A stretch of 64,000 bases of DNA from Saprospiraceae bacterium. Its GTDB lineage: Bacteria; Bacteroidota; Bacteroidia; Chitinophagales; Saprospiraceae. The stretch is from assembly GCA_016716185.1 (NCBI GenBank), contig JADJWV010000002.1, positions 1 through 64,000 on the forward strand, in the 5' to 3' direction. Positions 25,456 to 34,472 of the stretch are shown piece by piece (the first letter of the stretch is position 1; each line of letters starts with the position of its first letter). Made by a program: the position numbers and the translations under genes. A model generated the notes under the pieces. The model did not search any database. It had not been told where the DNA came from and saw only the letters and a program-made list of their open reading frames with translations.

Positions 25456-26850
25456 TTAAAAGCTTGTTGGTACTCCTTTCAATAATCCTTTAGTCCACAA
25501 TTCCCCAATTTCTCCCATAGTTATTTTATCATAATTTGGCACAATCTTCGGAATCGTCGTATAAACCGTTCCTTCTTCATCTCTTTCAGTTATTAATACT
25601 TCATTGAATTCAATACATTCCAGTACCTGTTGTGAGTGGGTTGTTATAATTAATTGAATATCCTTTAAGGTTATCGTTTCTTTTATGTGTTTCATAAGGT
25701 CTTTAACTGCCCAAGGATGCAATCCGTGTTCTGGTTCTTCAATTAAAATTGTTGAGCCTTCTTTATGAGATTCAATGCAAAGTAGAATAGCTAAAGCTCT
25801 AAGTGTTCCATCAGAAGCTTCCCAAGATTCAATTGGTCTTCCATTAAAGACTTCTTCGAAAACTAAATACTCCTTACCTGCCCTTAAACTTTTTGAATGT
25901 ACAGCTTGGAAATAGGGAGAAATATTCGACATTGTTCTGGAGATTCTTTCCCATGCTTCTTTTTGATCATTCACAAACGATTTTACAACTGATGGAATGT
26001 TATCCCCTGTTATTGATACTTTATCAGAATTTGAAATAACTTGCTCTTGTCTGAGTTCATTTATAAAAAGATCATATCTACTTATCGAGTCAAGCTCTTT
26101 AACTAACTTACGAAGATGTGGACTAATTCCAAACAATACTCTGTCTAATGATAGAATTGGCAATTCTTCATTTTTGCCGCCGGGACGAACTGCGTTTATT
26201 AAATTGGTAAGTATTTTTTTAAATAGGATATTTTCTTTATCATCTTTTTGACGGTCAAATATTCCTTTTAATCCAATCCAGTTAATGAAAAGGTCGTACT
26301 CTTCATTTTCAAAATTGATATTCGTTTCTACTCCCAACTTATTCAACTTTATTCGAAATATTCGAAGAAATGATTTTTGATATGCCTCAAGCTTGGAAAA
26401 TTTTATGTCTATCTTCTCTTTGTTTTCTTTTGAATTCCACCTTTTTTGTAAGAAATGAGCCAAAAGCGTAATTGAATTAAGTTCTAATGACTCTCTTTTT
26501 ATTTTTAGTTTTCCATTTCTTAATTGCTCAATACCCAGCTCGTAGTTTGCTATTAATTTCCCGAATTCCGGCGGCCAATTACTAGGAGCATCTAATTCAA
26601 TATTTATCTTGAAATAAATTTCAAGGCCAGCTAACTTTTTCAGCTTCTTAGGCAGAATTTCATTAAACCCTCCACGTTTATAAACTGCGTCATGAATACC
26701 AAATTGGACTATATCCGATATAAAATCTAAACATTTAATAAGATTACTTTTTCCTGTAGAATTTGCTCCAACTATTATCGTTAAAGGTTCAAGATGTATA
26801 GTGTCATCTTGGATACTTCTGAAGTTAAGTATTTTGATGTCTGTTATCAT
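25456..26850 (-). CDS. AAA-family (ABC/OLD-like) ATPase
   Basis: The protein has 464 residues. It begins MITDIKILNFRSIQDDTIHL, an SMC/RecF-like N-terminus with Walker A IVGANSTGKSNLI near residue 30. The signature and Walker B region are late: SDGTLRALAILLCI near residue 340 and ILIEEPEHGLHPWAV near residue 365, followed by the switch histidine in IITTHSQQVLE. This is an AAA_21-type ATPase. With the TOPRIM-like partner it forms a putative two-gene abortive-infection system in one cassette. The target is unknown. Confidence 0.88.
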   Translation of the reverse strand: MITDIKILNFRSIQDDTIHLEPLTIIVGANSTGKSNLIKCLDFISDIVQFGIHDAVYKRGGFNEILPKKLKKLAGLEIYFKINIELDAPSNWPPEFGKLIANYELGIEQLRNGKLKIKRESLELNSITLLAHFLQKRWNSKENKEKIDIKFSKLEAYQKSFLRIFRIKLNKLGVETNINFENEEYDLFINWIGLKGIFDRQKDDKENILFKKILTNLINAVRPGGKNEELPILSLDRVLFGISPHLRKLVKELDSISRYDLFINELRQEQVISNSDKVSITGDNIPSVVKSFVNDQKEAWERISRTMSNISPYFQAVHSKSLRAGKEYLVFEEVFNGRPIESWEASDGTLRALAILLCIESHKEGSTILIEEPEHGLHPWAVKDLMKHIKETITLKDIQLIITTHSQQVLECIEFNEVLITERDEEGTVYTTIPKIVPNYDKITMGEIGELWTKGLLKGVPTSF

Positions 26851-26864
26851 AATGTCTGTTTAAT

Positions 26865-26876
26865 GCCGCCTAACGG
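26865..26876 (-). repeat. attC-like site 1, fragment left of the IS
   Basis: GCCGCCTAACGG is the outer arm of the attC that continues at 28599. Read on the minus strand it gives GTTAGGCGGC, which is exactly repeated at the other end of the AAA/DUF4276 cassette (24832). The last four bases ACGG are the target-site duplication of the IS. Confidence 0.8.
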
Positions 26877-28598
26877 CAGTCCGTCTAATAACTAAAGAAC
26901 ATATGCCAAAGTTAAGAAATGATGGCCTATTAAAGCCATATACATGTTTTACTGGATGATATTATTTGATGTCTTTGAGCAAGAAAGTTTTGGGGCAATA
27001 AAAATGCAGCTTCCTAGGAGCTTAAAAGACGTTTTCCAGGCAATTAATTTAATTGCAAGTGCCCTGAGGAACACTTTGAGCTCATTTTTATCGAGAATGT
27101 TGAATAATCTTCGCAGGTTAAAGGCTGTGAACATCAGTCCAACATCGGCACTTGCACGTTTTATACCTCGTTTTGTAGTGATGTAATAAAAACCCCATTG
27201 GCGTTTGATGATACCGTAAGTATGTTCGATAATGGCTTGTCGTTTCTTGTATATCTCTGGCTTGGATTCAATGTTTTTCTTATTTTGATCAACGTAATTT
27301 TGATACTCAGTTCGTTCAATTACACGACCTCTTCCTCGGGTGTTCTTCGTACAGGAATTAATTAGTGGGCATTGCTTACAAGCTGCGGTCTTAAAATGTT
27401 GGACCCGTATGGCTGCATTCTTTTTTCTTCCGGGAGCATTGCGGTCTTTTTTGTACCAATGGCCATTAGTAGTCAATAGTTGTCCCTGAGGACAGGTATA
27501 AGAGTGGCTTTCTGTATCATAAATAAATTGAGAAACATTATAGGCCGGATTGGGAGCCATGGATGCCGATGAAACATCAGGAATGGCTACCATCACTTCA
27601 ATGTTCCGATCAATGGCCGTTTTGAGTTCACTGCCGGTGTGATAACCTTTGTCGTACAGGGCTGTAAATTCATTGCTTTGTAATACGACTTGTGCCCTCC
27701 GCAACATTCCGCCCATGGCTTTACTGTCATTGCTGTTGCTTACTTTATAATCCAGGACAAGTTTGTTTTGATCGTCGACGGTAGTCTGAACATTGTAGGC
27801 TACTTCGGTAATGTTGTTGCGGGTAATGAGCTGTCGGCTGTCGGGATCTGATGTGGATATCTGCACTTCTCCGCTTTGCTCCAATTGAACAGAGAGTTCG
27901 TGATAAAACTGCTTTCTGCTGTTGTGTTTTTCTATGTGAGACTGAATCAATTCCTTGTTGTCTTCATCTGAATTGGCAAGTTCTCTGGTGTATTGACTTA
28001 GTTTATTGTCAATGTACTCGAGGTGTTGAGTTATTTTCTTTTGATTGAAATTGTTTTTCTTACTGTTCTGGGCTCGAAACTTGGTGCTGTCTCCAGCGAT
28101 GAGTTTTCCACCGATGAGTTCAAACTCTTTTGCAATACTTACCGTGTAACGAAAAACTTTGCGTATGGCTTTTTCATTATCACGCCTGAAGTTACTGATG
28201 GTGTTGTGATCGGGATTAAGCTGTTTGAGCAGCCACATTACTTCTACGTTTCGCTTACATTCCTTTTCCAACACTCGAGAAGAACGAATGCTATTCAGGT
28301 AGCCATAAATAAAAAGTTTAAGCAGGTCCTTGGGGTCGTAAGGCGGACGCCCTTCAGTGTTGTGATGCATTTTAAAATGAAAATCATCCATTTTAATGCT
28401 TTCCACAAACAGGTCTATCAACCTGACTTCATTGTCAAGACTTACGATCTGATCCAGATTTTCTGAAAATAAGAAGACTTGACAACGATCTGCTCCTTGT
28501 ATGTATCTCATACTATAAAAATAGTAAATAGAAACGAATTATATCTTATCCTTTACAAGAAGTATTCAACAATTTTGATTGAGTTTTTAGACAGATTG
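26877..28598 (-). mobile_element. IS1182-type insertion sequence
   Basis: The element is 1,722 bp. Terminal inverted repeats CAGTCCGTCTAATAACT (26877) and CAATCTGTCTAAAAACT (complement at 28582-28598) match at 14 of 17 positions. A 4-bp duplication ACGG flanks it at 26873-26876 and 28599-28602, a size seen in this IS family. One transposase gene fills it. Removing the element and one ACGG copy rebuilds a complete attC, so the insertion postdates the array. Confidence 0.85.
26949..28511 (-). CDS. IS1182-family transposase
   Basis: The protein has 520 residues and appears full length. The N-terminal DUF772 region contains FKMHHNTEGRPPYDPKDLLK and LLKQLNPDHNTISNFRRDN. DDE catalytic residues are likely in KLIAGDSTKFRAQNS, TALYDKGYHTGSEL and AIIEHTYGIIKRQWGF. 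A cysteine cluster (CKQCPLINSC) precedes the last acidic residue. The frame is uninterrupted, so the element may be active. Confidence 0.92.
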   Translation of the reverse strand: MRYIQGADRCQVFLFSENLDQIVSLDNEVRLIDLFVESIKMDDFHFKMHHNTEGRPPYDPKDLLKLFIYGYLNSIRSSRVLEKECKRNVEVMWLLKQLNPDHNTISNFRRDNEKAIRKVFRYTVSIAKEFELIGGKLIAGDSTKFRAQNSKKNNFNQKKITQHLEYIDNKLSQYTRELANSDEDNKELIQSHIEKHNSRKQFYHELSVQLEQSGEVQISTSDPDSRQLITRNNITEVAYNVQTTVDDQNKLVLDYKVSNSNDSKAMGGMLRRAQVVLQSNEFTALYDKGYHTGSELKTAIDRNIEVMVAIPDVSSASMAPNPAYNVSQFIYDTESHSYTCPQGQLLTTNGHWYKKDRNAPGRKKNAAIRVQHFKTAACKQCPLINSCTKNTRGRGRVIERTEYQNYVDQNKKNIESKPEIYKKRQAIIEHTYGIIKRQWGFYYITTKRGIKRASADVGLMFTAFNLRRLFNILDKNELKVFLRALAIKLIAWKTSFKLLGSCIFIAPKLSCSKTSNNIIQ

Positions 28599-28739
28599 AC
28601 GGTTCGCAGCTACAAGAAGTTGGCGATTTCGATGACGAAACCTGACTACTTTCAATGAACTTGGAACGAAGTAAACACTTAATTTAAGCACTGTACGACC
28701 GCCAATTTCTTGTAGGTGTTGTTACTAGCAGTTTTAATA
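28599..28739 (-). repeat. attC-like site 1, main body
   Basis: After the second ACGG copy the site continues TTCGCAGCTACAAGAAGTTG and closes with GTTGTTACTAGC. The stem pairs CTACAAGAAGTTGGCG with CGCCAATTTCTTGTAG. Its closing core GTTACTAGCA is identical to the start of the first cassette at 29510. Confidence 0.85.
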
Positions 28740-28820
28740 ATCAATTATTAGGAATACTATTTCAAATTAAATTTATGAATTAACTTTTACCTCATAAGGA
28801 TTACACTAAGTCATCTATAA

Positions 28821-29453
28821 TCATTCACATAAAATTTCGTTAATTCGCCAGCCATCATCATAGTTTTCGATTATTACGGAGCGATTAATCAACTCTTCTG
28901 TTATATTTCTTAATCGTCCAAAAGGAGTTATATCTTTTTTCCAGACGGCAAAGTCAACTTTTGAATGAGTATCATCTACCTTTATTATTCCAATTATTTC
29001 ATTAAATTGGTACGTGGCAGCAATTACATCATCTGTATCTTCAGCAGTATACTTCATACCTTCATCGGTAAAGTTTACTACCCATTTGCATACAAAGGTA
29101 GATCTAATACGAGGCTTAGGATTCCAATACCAACTTCTATCCTCTTCCACTAACTTCTTTTCTTTACTCAATGATAACTTAATCAATCCTTCCTTTTCAA
29201 GTGAAGCCAACCATTCTGGTTTATCAAAGGGTTCGTTTTCAATTGTAGTTGTATTATTATTTGGATCTTCTACTACAACTTCTAAACCGGCATTCTCTTC
29301 AGATGGAAAACTTATCCATTTATACAAGGGGTATTGGCATTTACTAAGAATAAGCTCTTTTGCATTCTCCCTTGATAGATCTTTGTTGCAACTTGAAAGG
29401 AAAATTAAAAGAATTAGAAAGTAAATAAATTTTAAGTTTTTGAATTTTTTCAT
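28821..29453 (-). CDS. Lipoprotein, unknown, first cassette gene
   Basis: The start is set at MKKFKNLKFIYFLILLIFLS with lipobox LSSC at about residue 23; the longer frame to 29576 crosses the attI-like core and the recombinase stop. The mature protein of about 190 residues includes DLSRENAKELILSKCQYP and KYTAEDTDDVIAATYQFNEI. I do not recognise the family. It is the first gene downstream of the recombinase, the position expected to be most strongly expressed in an integron. Confidence 0.7.
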   Translation of the reverse strand: MKKFKNLKFIYFLILLIFLSSCNKDLSRENAKELILSKCQYPLYKWISFPSEENAGLEVVVEDPNNNTTTIENEPFDKPEWLASLEKEGLIKLSLSKEKKLVEEDRSWYWNPKPRIRSTFVCKWVVNFTDEGMKYTAEDTDDVIAATYQFNEIIGIIKVDDTHSKVDFAVWKKDITPFGRLRNITEELINRSVIIENYDDGWRINEILCE

Positions 29454-29501
29454 AAAATTGAATTTAAAATTTTTAATTATAAATGTTATTTTATTAAAAA
29501 T

Positions 29502-29534
29502 GCTAGTAACATCTTTATTTACGCAATATTGCGT
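29502..29534 (-). other. attI-like recombination site (candidate)
   Basis: GCTAGTAAC at 29502-29510 (GTTACTAGC on the minus strand) is the start core of the first cassette and matches the closing core at 28731. Next to it is a 14-bp perfect palindrome ACGCAATATTGCGT at 29521-29534. No attC-like stem is present, so this is a simple site rather than an attC, as expected for attI between recombinase and array. Confidence 0.55.
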
Positions 29535-29553
29535 TAAATATCCTATGTGCGTA

Positions 29554-30648
29554 TTAAAAGCGAATATCCATGTCATCTAATGGGTTCTTAACTTTCCTAT
29601 AATCCATATGCGTAATATGTGTATATATCTCTGTCGTTTTAATAGACTCGTGCCCCAGCACCTTTTGTATAAACCGAAGGTCAACACCACTTTCCTGCAA
29701 ATGTGTTGCAAAGGAATGCCTCAACGTATGTACGGTCGCATAGGCTTCCACTCCGGCTTTTTCCAATTGGCGATGAAACATCATTTGGATGCTTCTGGCA
29801 CTGTATTGGCCGCCACTTTGACCTTCAAATAACCAATAATCACACTTATACTCATTTATATATTCAGTTAAGAGACTTTGGATCTTTTGACTCAAGCTTA
29901 CATACCTATCCTTCTTGACCTTGGCAGCCACGATAAATATACGCCTGGAATCAAAATCGATTTCCCTTTTTCTTAATTTAATAGCTTCACTGATTCTAAG
30001 ACCACAAGAATAGATGAGCGCCAATATGGTTCTGTGCTTTAAATTTTCTGTTTCATTTATCATTGCTGTTATGTCTTCCCTGCTCAGTGTGCCTGGAAGT
30101 TTCTTGGCTTTTCGAGGTCTTATTTCCCAAAATTCTTTTTCCATTCCCAGGCATTTTTCAAAATAAAACTTGATAGCATTTACCATTGAATTTTGGTGAG
30201 ATTCAGACCATTTATGCTTTTCAAGTTCAGAACGTAACCAGCATTTCAGATCAGGTAATTCCCATAGATCAGGATGTTTATCCTTACAAGCTCGGAGAAA
30301 ATAATGGAAGCAATGACTATAGCTCTTAACCGTGTTTAGGCTATACCGTTTTACCATCAAAGTTGTATACATCTTATCCCAACAAGCTTGTAGGGCTTCT
30401 GTGAGGGGTTCCTCTTTTTTTTGTTCGTTATCGCCTTTATATATTATCAGCTCATGGTCTCTTAACAATCTTTTACATCGACTCCAATATTCCGGCAGTT
30501 TAGGGATATGCCAACATCGTTCTATCGGGCTCCATCTTGCTTGCCCGATTTTGCGAATAAGATCATTGCAGGATTTATCAAAATGATCTGGCCGCAAAGC
30601 GATTCGTTCCTGACCTTCAATTAGAAGATTAAAGCAAATTATTTTCAT
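29554..30648 (-). CDS. Tyrosine recombinase at the attI end of the array
   Basis: The chosen start MKIICFNLLIEGQERIALRP gives 364 residues; an ATG 11 codons upstream is also in frame. A ~75-residue N-terminal extension precedes a SAM-like core-binding domain (LMVKRYSLNTVKSYSHCFHY). The catalytic domain shows Arg in IYSCGLRISEA, Lys in VKKDRY, HTLRHSFATHL, LGH, and the nucleophile in TTEIYTH. The tail VKNPLDDM recalls IntI and XerC-like enzymes. The stretch from KKDR to HTLRH is about 58 residues, against about 100 in class 1 IntI, so the IntI-specific insertion that grips folded attC is missing. It is encoded in the same direction as the cassettes, unlike most integrons. Confidence 0.85.
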   Translation of the reverse strand: MKIICFNLLIEGQERIALRPDHFDKSCNDLIRKIGQARWSPIERCWHIPKLPEYWSRCKRLLRDHELIIYKGDNEQKKEEPLTEALQACWDKMYTTLMVKRYSLNTVKSYSHCFHYFLRACKDKHPDLWELPDLKCWLRSELEKHKWSESHQNSMVNAIKFYFEKCLGMEKEFWEIRPRKAKKLPGTLSREDITAMINETENLKHRTILALIYSCGLRISEAIKLRKREIDFDSRRIFIVAAKVKKDRYVSLSQKIQSLLTEYINEYKCDYWLFEGQSGGQYSARSIQMMFHRQLEKAGVEAYATVHTLRHSFATHLQESGVDLRFIQKVLGHESIKTTEIYTHITHMDYRKVKNPLDDMDIRF

Positions 30649-30681
30649 AGTAGGGTGTTTTAGTGTCGGAGTTCCATGCAC

Positions 30682-31282
30682 ACCATGGAGTTGTTTGTAT
30701 AGCCTTCAGTTTTTATACGGCTTCGCCGTACCCGGTCCCATATTAATGAACGGACGGGTATAAATTTTAGGGTGCTGCCGACTTCCATTAGTCAAATAAA
30801 AAATGGCCCGCCTGTTGACCTGCCACTTACAGATGTTAGATCCGATGATTTTCGAAGTCGGTTGGCCAGCTCAAATTTAGTGAAATTTAAATTTTGAATG
30901 TATAAGGCCTTGAAATATTTTAATTGTGCAGAGAGTTGTGCAGGGACCAGCGATTCACTTCCCATAAGGGCTGCCTGGGATATAACTTGCCAGGTCCGTA
31001 CTCAGAAATATGAAAGCAATTTTTGATGGATATTCATTTATGAATCCTGCCGTTGTCTGCGAAATATTTCTCATTCAGATTTTATTTGCTTTAAAGTGTA
31101 TTGCTATCTATACCAAACAGATATTTATAAATGAAAGGCTTAATGCATAACTGTCGGATTTTAAATAATTTTCTCGTTAGGTGTTTTTTCCTTAGAACTG
31201 AATTCAGGACAGCAACTTTTCCTGAATTTCTCAGTTTATTAAGAATCACTTTATCAATTTCATCACTTAAATTTTTACCATC
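30682..31282. other. Gene-free boundary between array and core
   Basis: I see no gene in this 600-bp stretch. Short repeats such as GTGCAGAGAGTTGTGCAGGG are present. No tRNA, attC or IS end was recognised. It separates the accessory minus-strand array from the plus-strand core genes beginning with dodecin, and should contain the recombinase promoter. Confidence 0.5.
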
Positions 31283-31486
31283 ATGAGCGTACTGAAAGTC
31301 ATCGAAATCATGTCTTCTTCTAAAAAATCCTGGCAGGATGCCGCAGATCTGGGCGTGGCCAAAGCAGCCAAAACCTTAAAAAATATCAAATCGGCATGGG
31401 TCCAGGATCAATCGGTTTCCATCGATAAAGGAAAAATAAAAGAATACAGAGTAACCCTCAAACTTACCTTCGAATTGGAAAAATAA
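31283..31486 (+). CDS. Dodecin family protein
   Basis: The protein has 67 residues, the usual dodecin length. It has the three-strand, one-helix pattern SVLKVIEIMSSSKKSWQDAA, AVAKAAKTL-like helix and VSIDKGKIKEYRVTLKLTFE. Dodecins form dodecameric flavin-storing hollow spheres in the cytoplasm. The conserved tryptophan that stacks flavin in homologues appears at SAWVQDQ. Confidence 0.92.
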   Translation: MSVLKVIEIMSSSKKSWQDAADLGVAKAAKTLKNIKSAWVQDQSVSIDKGKIKEYRVTLKLTFELEK

Positions 31487-31554
31487 GGGCCTACTGTAAC
31501 TTTATTCACAAGGAAGTAACAGGGGTTTTTGGATGTACCCTTACCTTTGCTCCT

Positions 31555-33479
31555 ATGCAAATGATTAAAATCCGTTTTCCCGATGGAAGGGAACAGGAAT
31601 ATCCTTCCGGTGTCAGCTCTATGGACGTTGCTTTGTCTATCAGCGAGGGACTTGCCAGAAATGTGCTGGCCGCTAAAGTCAACGGCGAAGTCGTCGATGC
31701 TTCCAGACCCATCAACCAAAATGCCAGTCTGCAATTGCTCACATGGACAGACCAGGAAGGAAAATCGACGTTTTGGCACAGCTCCGCCCATCTCATGGCA
31801 GAAGCCCTGGAATCTCTCTATCCTGGTATAAAATTTGGCATCGGTCCTCCCATCGAAAATGGTTTCTATTACGATATCGATACGGGCTCAATTACACTTT
31901 CAGCAACAGACCTCGAAGCGGTTGAGAAAAAAATGATGGAGCTGGCCCGGCAAAACAGCAGCTACCAACGGGAACTTGTATCCAAAAAAGACGCCATCCA
32001 ATATTTTACCGAAAAAGGCGATGAATACAAACTCGAACTGATTTCCGAATTGCAGGACGGACAAATCACTTTTTACAAACAAGGTGCTTTTACAGATCTC
32101 TGTAAAGGCCCACACATTCCGCATACAGGTTTTATCAAAGCGGTAAAACTCACCAGCCTCGCCGGGGCCTACTGGAGAGGCGATGAAAAAGAAAACAGCT
32201 CACACGGGTTTATGGCATCACTTTTCCAAAAGCCAAGGAATTGGAAGAATACCTGAAGCTGCTCGAGGAAGCCAAAAAACGAGACCATCGAAAATTAGGA
32301 CAGGAACTGGAGTTGTTTATGTTTTCCGAAAAGGTCGGTGCAGGTTTACCCATCTGGCTGCCCAAGGGAACGGCTTTGCGCCAAAGACTGGAAGATTTTC
32401 TGAAGGCGGAACAGATCAAACGGGGTTACACACCAGTAATCACTCCGCATATCGGCCATAAGCATCTGTATATGACCAGCGGACACTGGGAGAAATACGG
32501 GCAGGATTCTTTTCAACCCATCAATACACCAAGGGAAGGCGAGGAGTTTTTATTGAAACCGATGAATTGTCCCCACCATTGCGAGATCTTTGGTCACAAA
32601 CCCCGATCTTATCGCGAACTCCCGGTGCGCATTGCTGAATTCGGAACGGTGTACCGCTACGAACAAAGCGGTGAATTGCACGGACTAACGCGCGTTAGGT
32701 CTTTTACGCAGGACGATGCGCATATATTTTGTACAGCCGATCAGGTGAAAGATGAATTTCTGAATGTGCTCGATCTCACCATGCTGGTCATACGCAAACT
32801 GGGCTTTGAACATTTTACAGCGCAGATCTCTCTTCGCGATCCGGAAAACAAAGAAAAATACATCGGCTCTGAAGAAAACTGGATCAAAGCAGAGCAAGCC
32901 ATCATCGACGCAGTCGCAGAAGCAGGCCTGGAAACCACTACGGTGCTTGGAGAGGCCGCATTCTATGGACCCAAACTCGACTTCATGGTACGCGATGCTC
33001 TCGGCAGGTCCTGGCAATTGGGGACGATTCAGGTGGACTACAACCTGCCAGACAGATTCCAACTCGAATACATTGGATCCGATAACAGCAAACACAGACC
33101 GGTGATGATCCACCGTGCACCATTTGGTTCGATGGAAAGATTCATCGGCGTCTTAACCGAACACTGTGCTGGAAAATTCCCGCTGTGGCTGGCACCAGAT
33201 CAATACACCATTTTGCCCGTGAGCGATAAGTATCTGGATTATGCACAATCCGTCATGCAACAACTCGAAGATGCCGGCTTACGCGGCACGATGGATAAAC
33301 GCGTCGAATCGATTGGCAAAAAAATCCGCGATGCGGAAATGTTGAAAATTCCCTACATGCTGATCGTCGGAGAAAAAGAAATGGAGAACAAAAACATTTC
33401 CGTCCGTCGGCAAGCTGCAGGCGACCAGGGTGCCGTTGAAATACAAGCTTTCATTGAAGATTTAAAAGCGCAGTTGTAA
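31555..33479 (+). CDS. thrS: Threonyl-tRNA synthetase (one apparent frameshift)
   Basis: Class II synthetase, about 641 residues when repaired, charging tRNA-Thr. A TGS domain (IKIRFPDGREQEYPSG) is followed by the editing domain with HSSAHLMAEAL. The catalytic core shows motif 2 YRYEQSGELHGLTRVRSFTQ and motif 3 HRAPFGSMERFIGVLTE. The C-terminal anticodon domain ends EDLKAQL. The frame breaks near 32194 where one base is missing in GAAAACAGC; the other frame continues QLTRVYGITFPKAKELEEY. A break in an essential single-copy gene points to a sequencing error. Confidence 0.95.
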
Positions 33480-33493
33480 AAGCAGACAAGCAC

Positions 33494-34171
33494 ATGCTTT
33501 CCGGGCAAATACTAAAATATTTGGAAGGAATCCGGGAAAAACTTCCGGCATTGCCGTCCGATATTGAATTATTGGACCCTTTTCAAAATAACGAAGTACA
33601 CCAACTTGTAGAACAATTTTATACCAAATTTTACAACGATGAAAACCCACGTATTCCAATATTGGGGATCAATCCCGGAAGATTTGGTGCGGGTCTGACG
33701 GGAATTCCATTCACCGATTCCAGGAGACTGGAGTCCCATTGCAAAATAAAAACGAGCATTTCGAGTCATGAAACTTCTTCAGAATTCATCTATCACATGA
33801 TAGAATGCTATGGAGGGGTAAAAAAATTTTACGGAGACTTTTTTATAAGCAGTGTTTCACCGGTAGGGTTTACAAAGAATGGAAAAAATTATAATTACTA
33901 CGATGATCCGGCATTTGCAAATCACATCAAAGATTATATCATTCATCAAATGAAAAACTTGATCAGACTTCCTGTAACAACGCACACCCTGATTTGCCTG
34001 GGTGAAGGAAAAAATTACGATTTTCTGAGCAAACTCAACAATGAGAAAAAATGGTTTTCCAGGATCTTACCGCTGCCGCATCCCAGATTTATCATGCAAT
34101 ACAAACGCAAACAACTGGAAGAATTTACCATGAGATATATGGAGACCCTGCAAAAATCTTTAGAGCTGTGA
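33494..34171 (+). CDS. SMUG2-like uracil-DNA glycosylase family protein
   Basis: The protein has 225 residues. The motif ILGINPGRFGAGLTGIPFTD near residue 58 is the water-activating and uracil-binding loop of the SMUG2/DUF4918 branch of the uracil-DNA glycosylase superfamily. The late LPLPHPRFIMQYKR matches the DNA-intercalation loop with its histidine. It probably removes uracil or damaged pyrimidines in base excision repair. It starts 14 bp after thrS and may be co-transcribed. Confidence 0.85.
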   Translation: MLSGQILKYLEGIREKLPALPSDIELLDPFQNNEVHQLVEQFYTKFYNDENPRIPILGINPGRFGAGLTGIPFTDSRRLESHCKIKTSISSHETSSEFIYHMIECYGGVKKFYGDFFISSVSPVGFTKNGKNYNYYDDPAFANHIKDYIIHQMKNLIRLPVTTHTLICLGEGKNYDFLSKLNNEKKWFSRILPLPHPRFIMQYKRKQLEEFTMRYMETLQKSLEL

Positions 34172-34472
34172 TGTCATCATAAAATATAGCTTGTTCAATT
34201 TCGGCCTCATCCCCAGCCCATCTCTCCACCGAGGTGGAGAAGGGAGCTATTTCATTAATTAATCATACTCTATACTCCTTACTCTTTACTCTATACTCCA
34301 TCCTCCATCCTCCATCCTCCCCTCCTTAAGCCTTAAGCCTTAAGCCTTAAGTCTTAAGACGCCTTAAGCCTTCCCTCATTAACGTATCATTTGTCATTTC
34401 TTAAATCCACTTAACAGCTGGAAAATCAGTTCGTTCTAATTTTACGTCGCAAAAAAATAAAATCAAATTAAA
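34172..34472. repeat. Short tandem repeats between genes
   Basis: The stretch holds runs of (C)CATCCTC (three copies near 34301) and of the 7-mer CCTTAAG (about six copies, 34324-34375). No gene is visible. Such short-period runs recur at many intergenic sites from 34 kb onward. Confidence 0.7.

Noticed and set aside
29554..30648. Naming the recombinase intI
   Set aside because: The insertion that defines integron integrases is missing, and several XerC-like Bacteroidota enzymes share the same tail motif.
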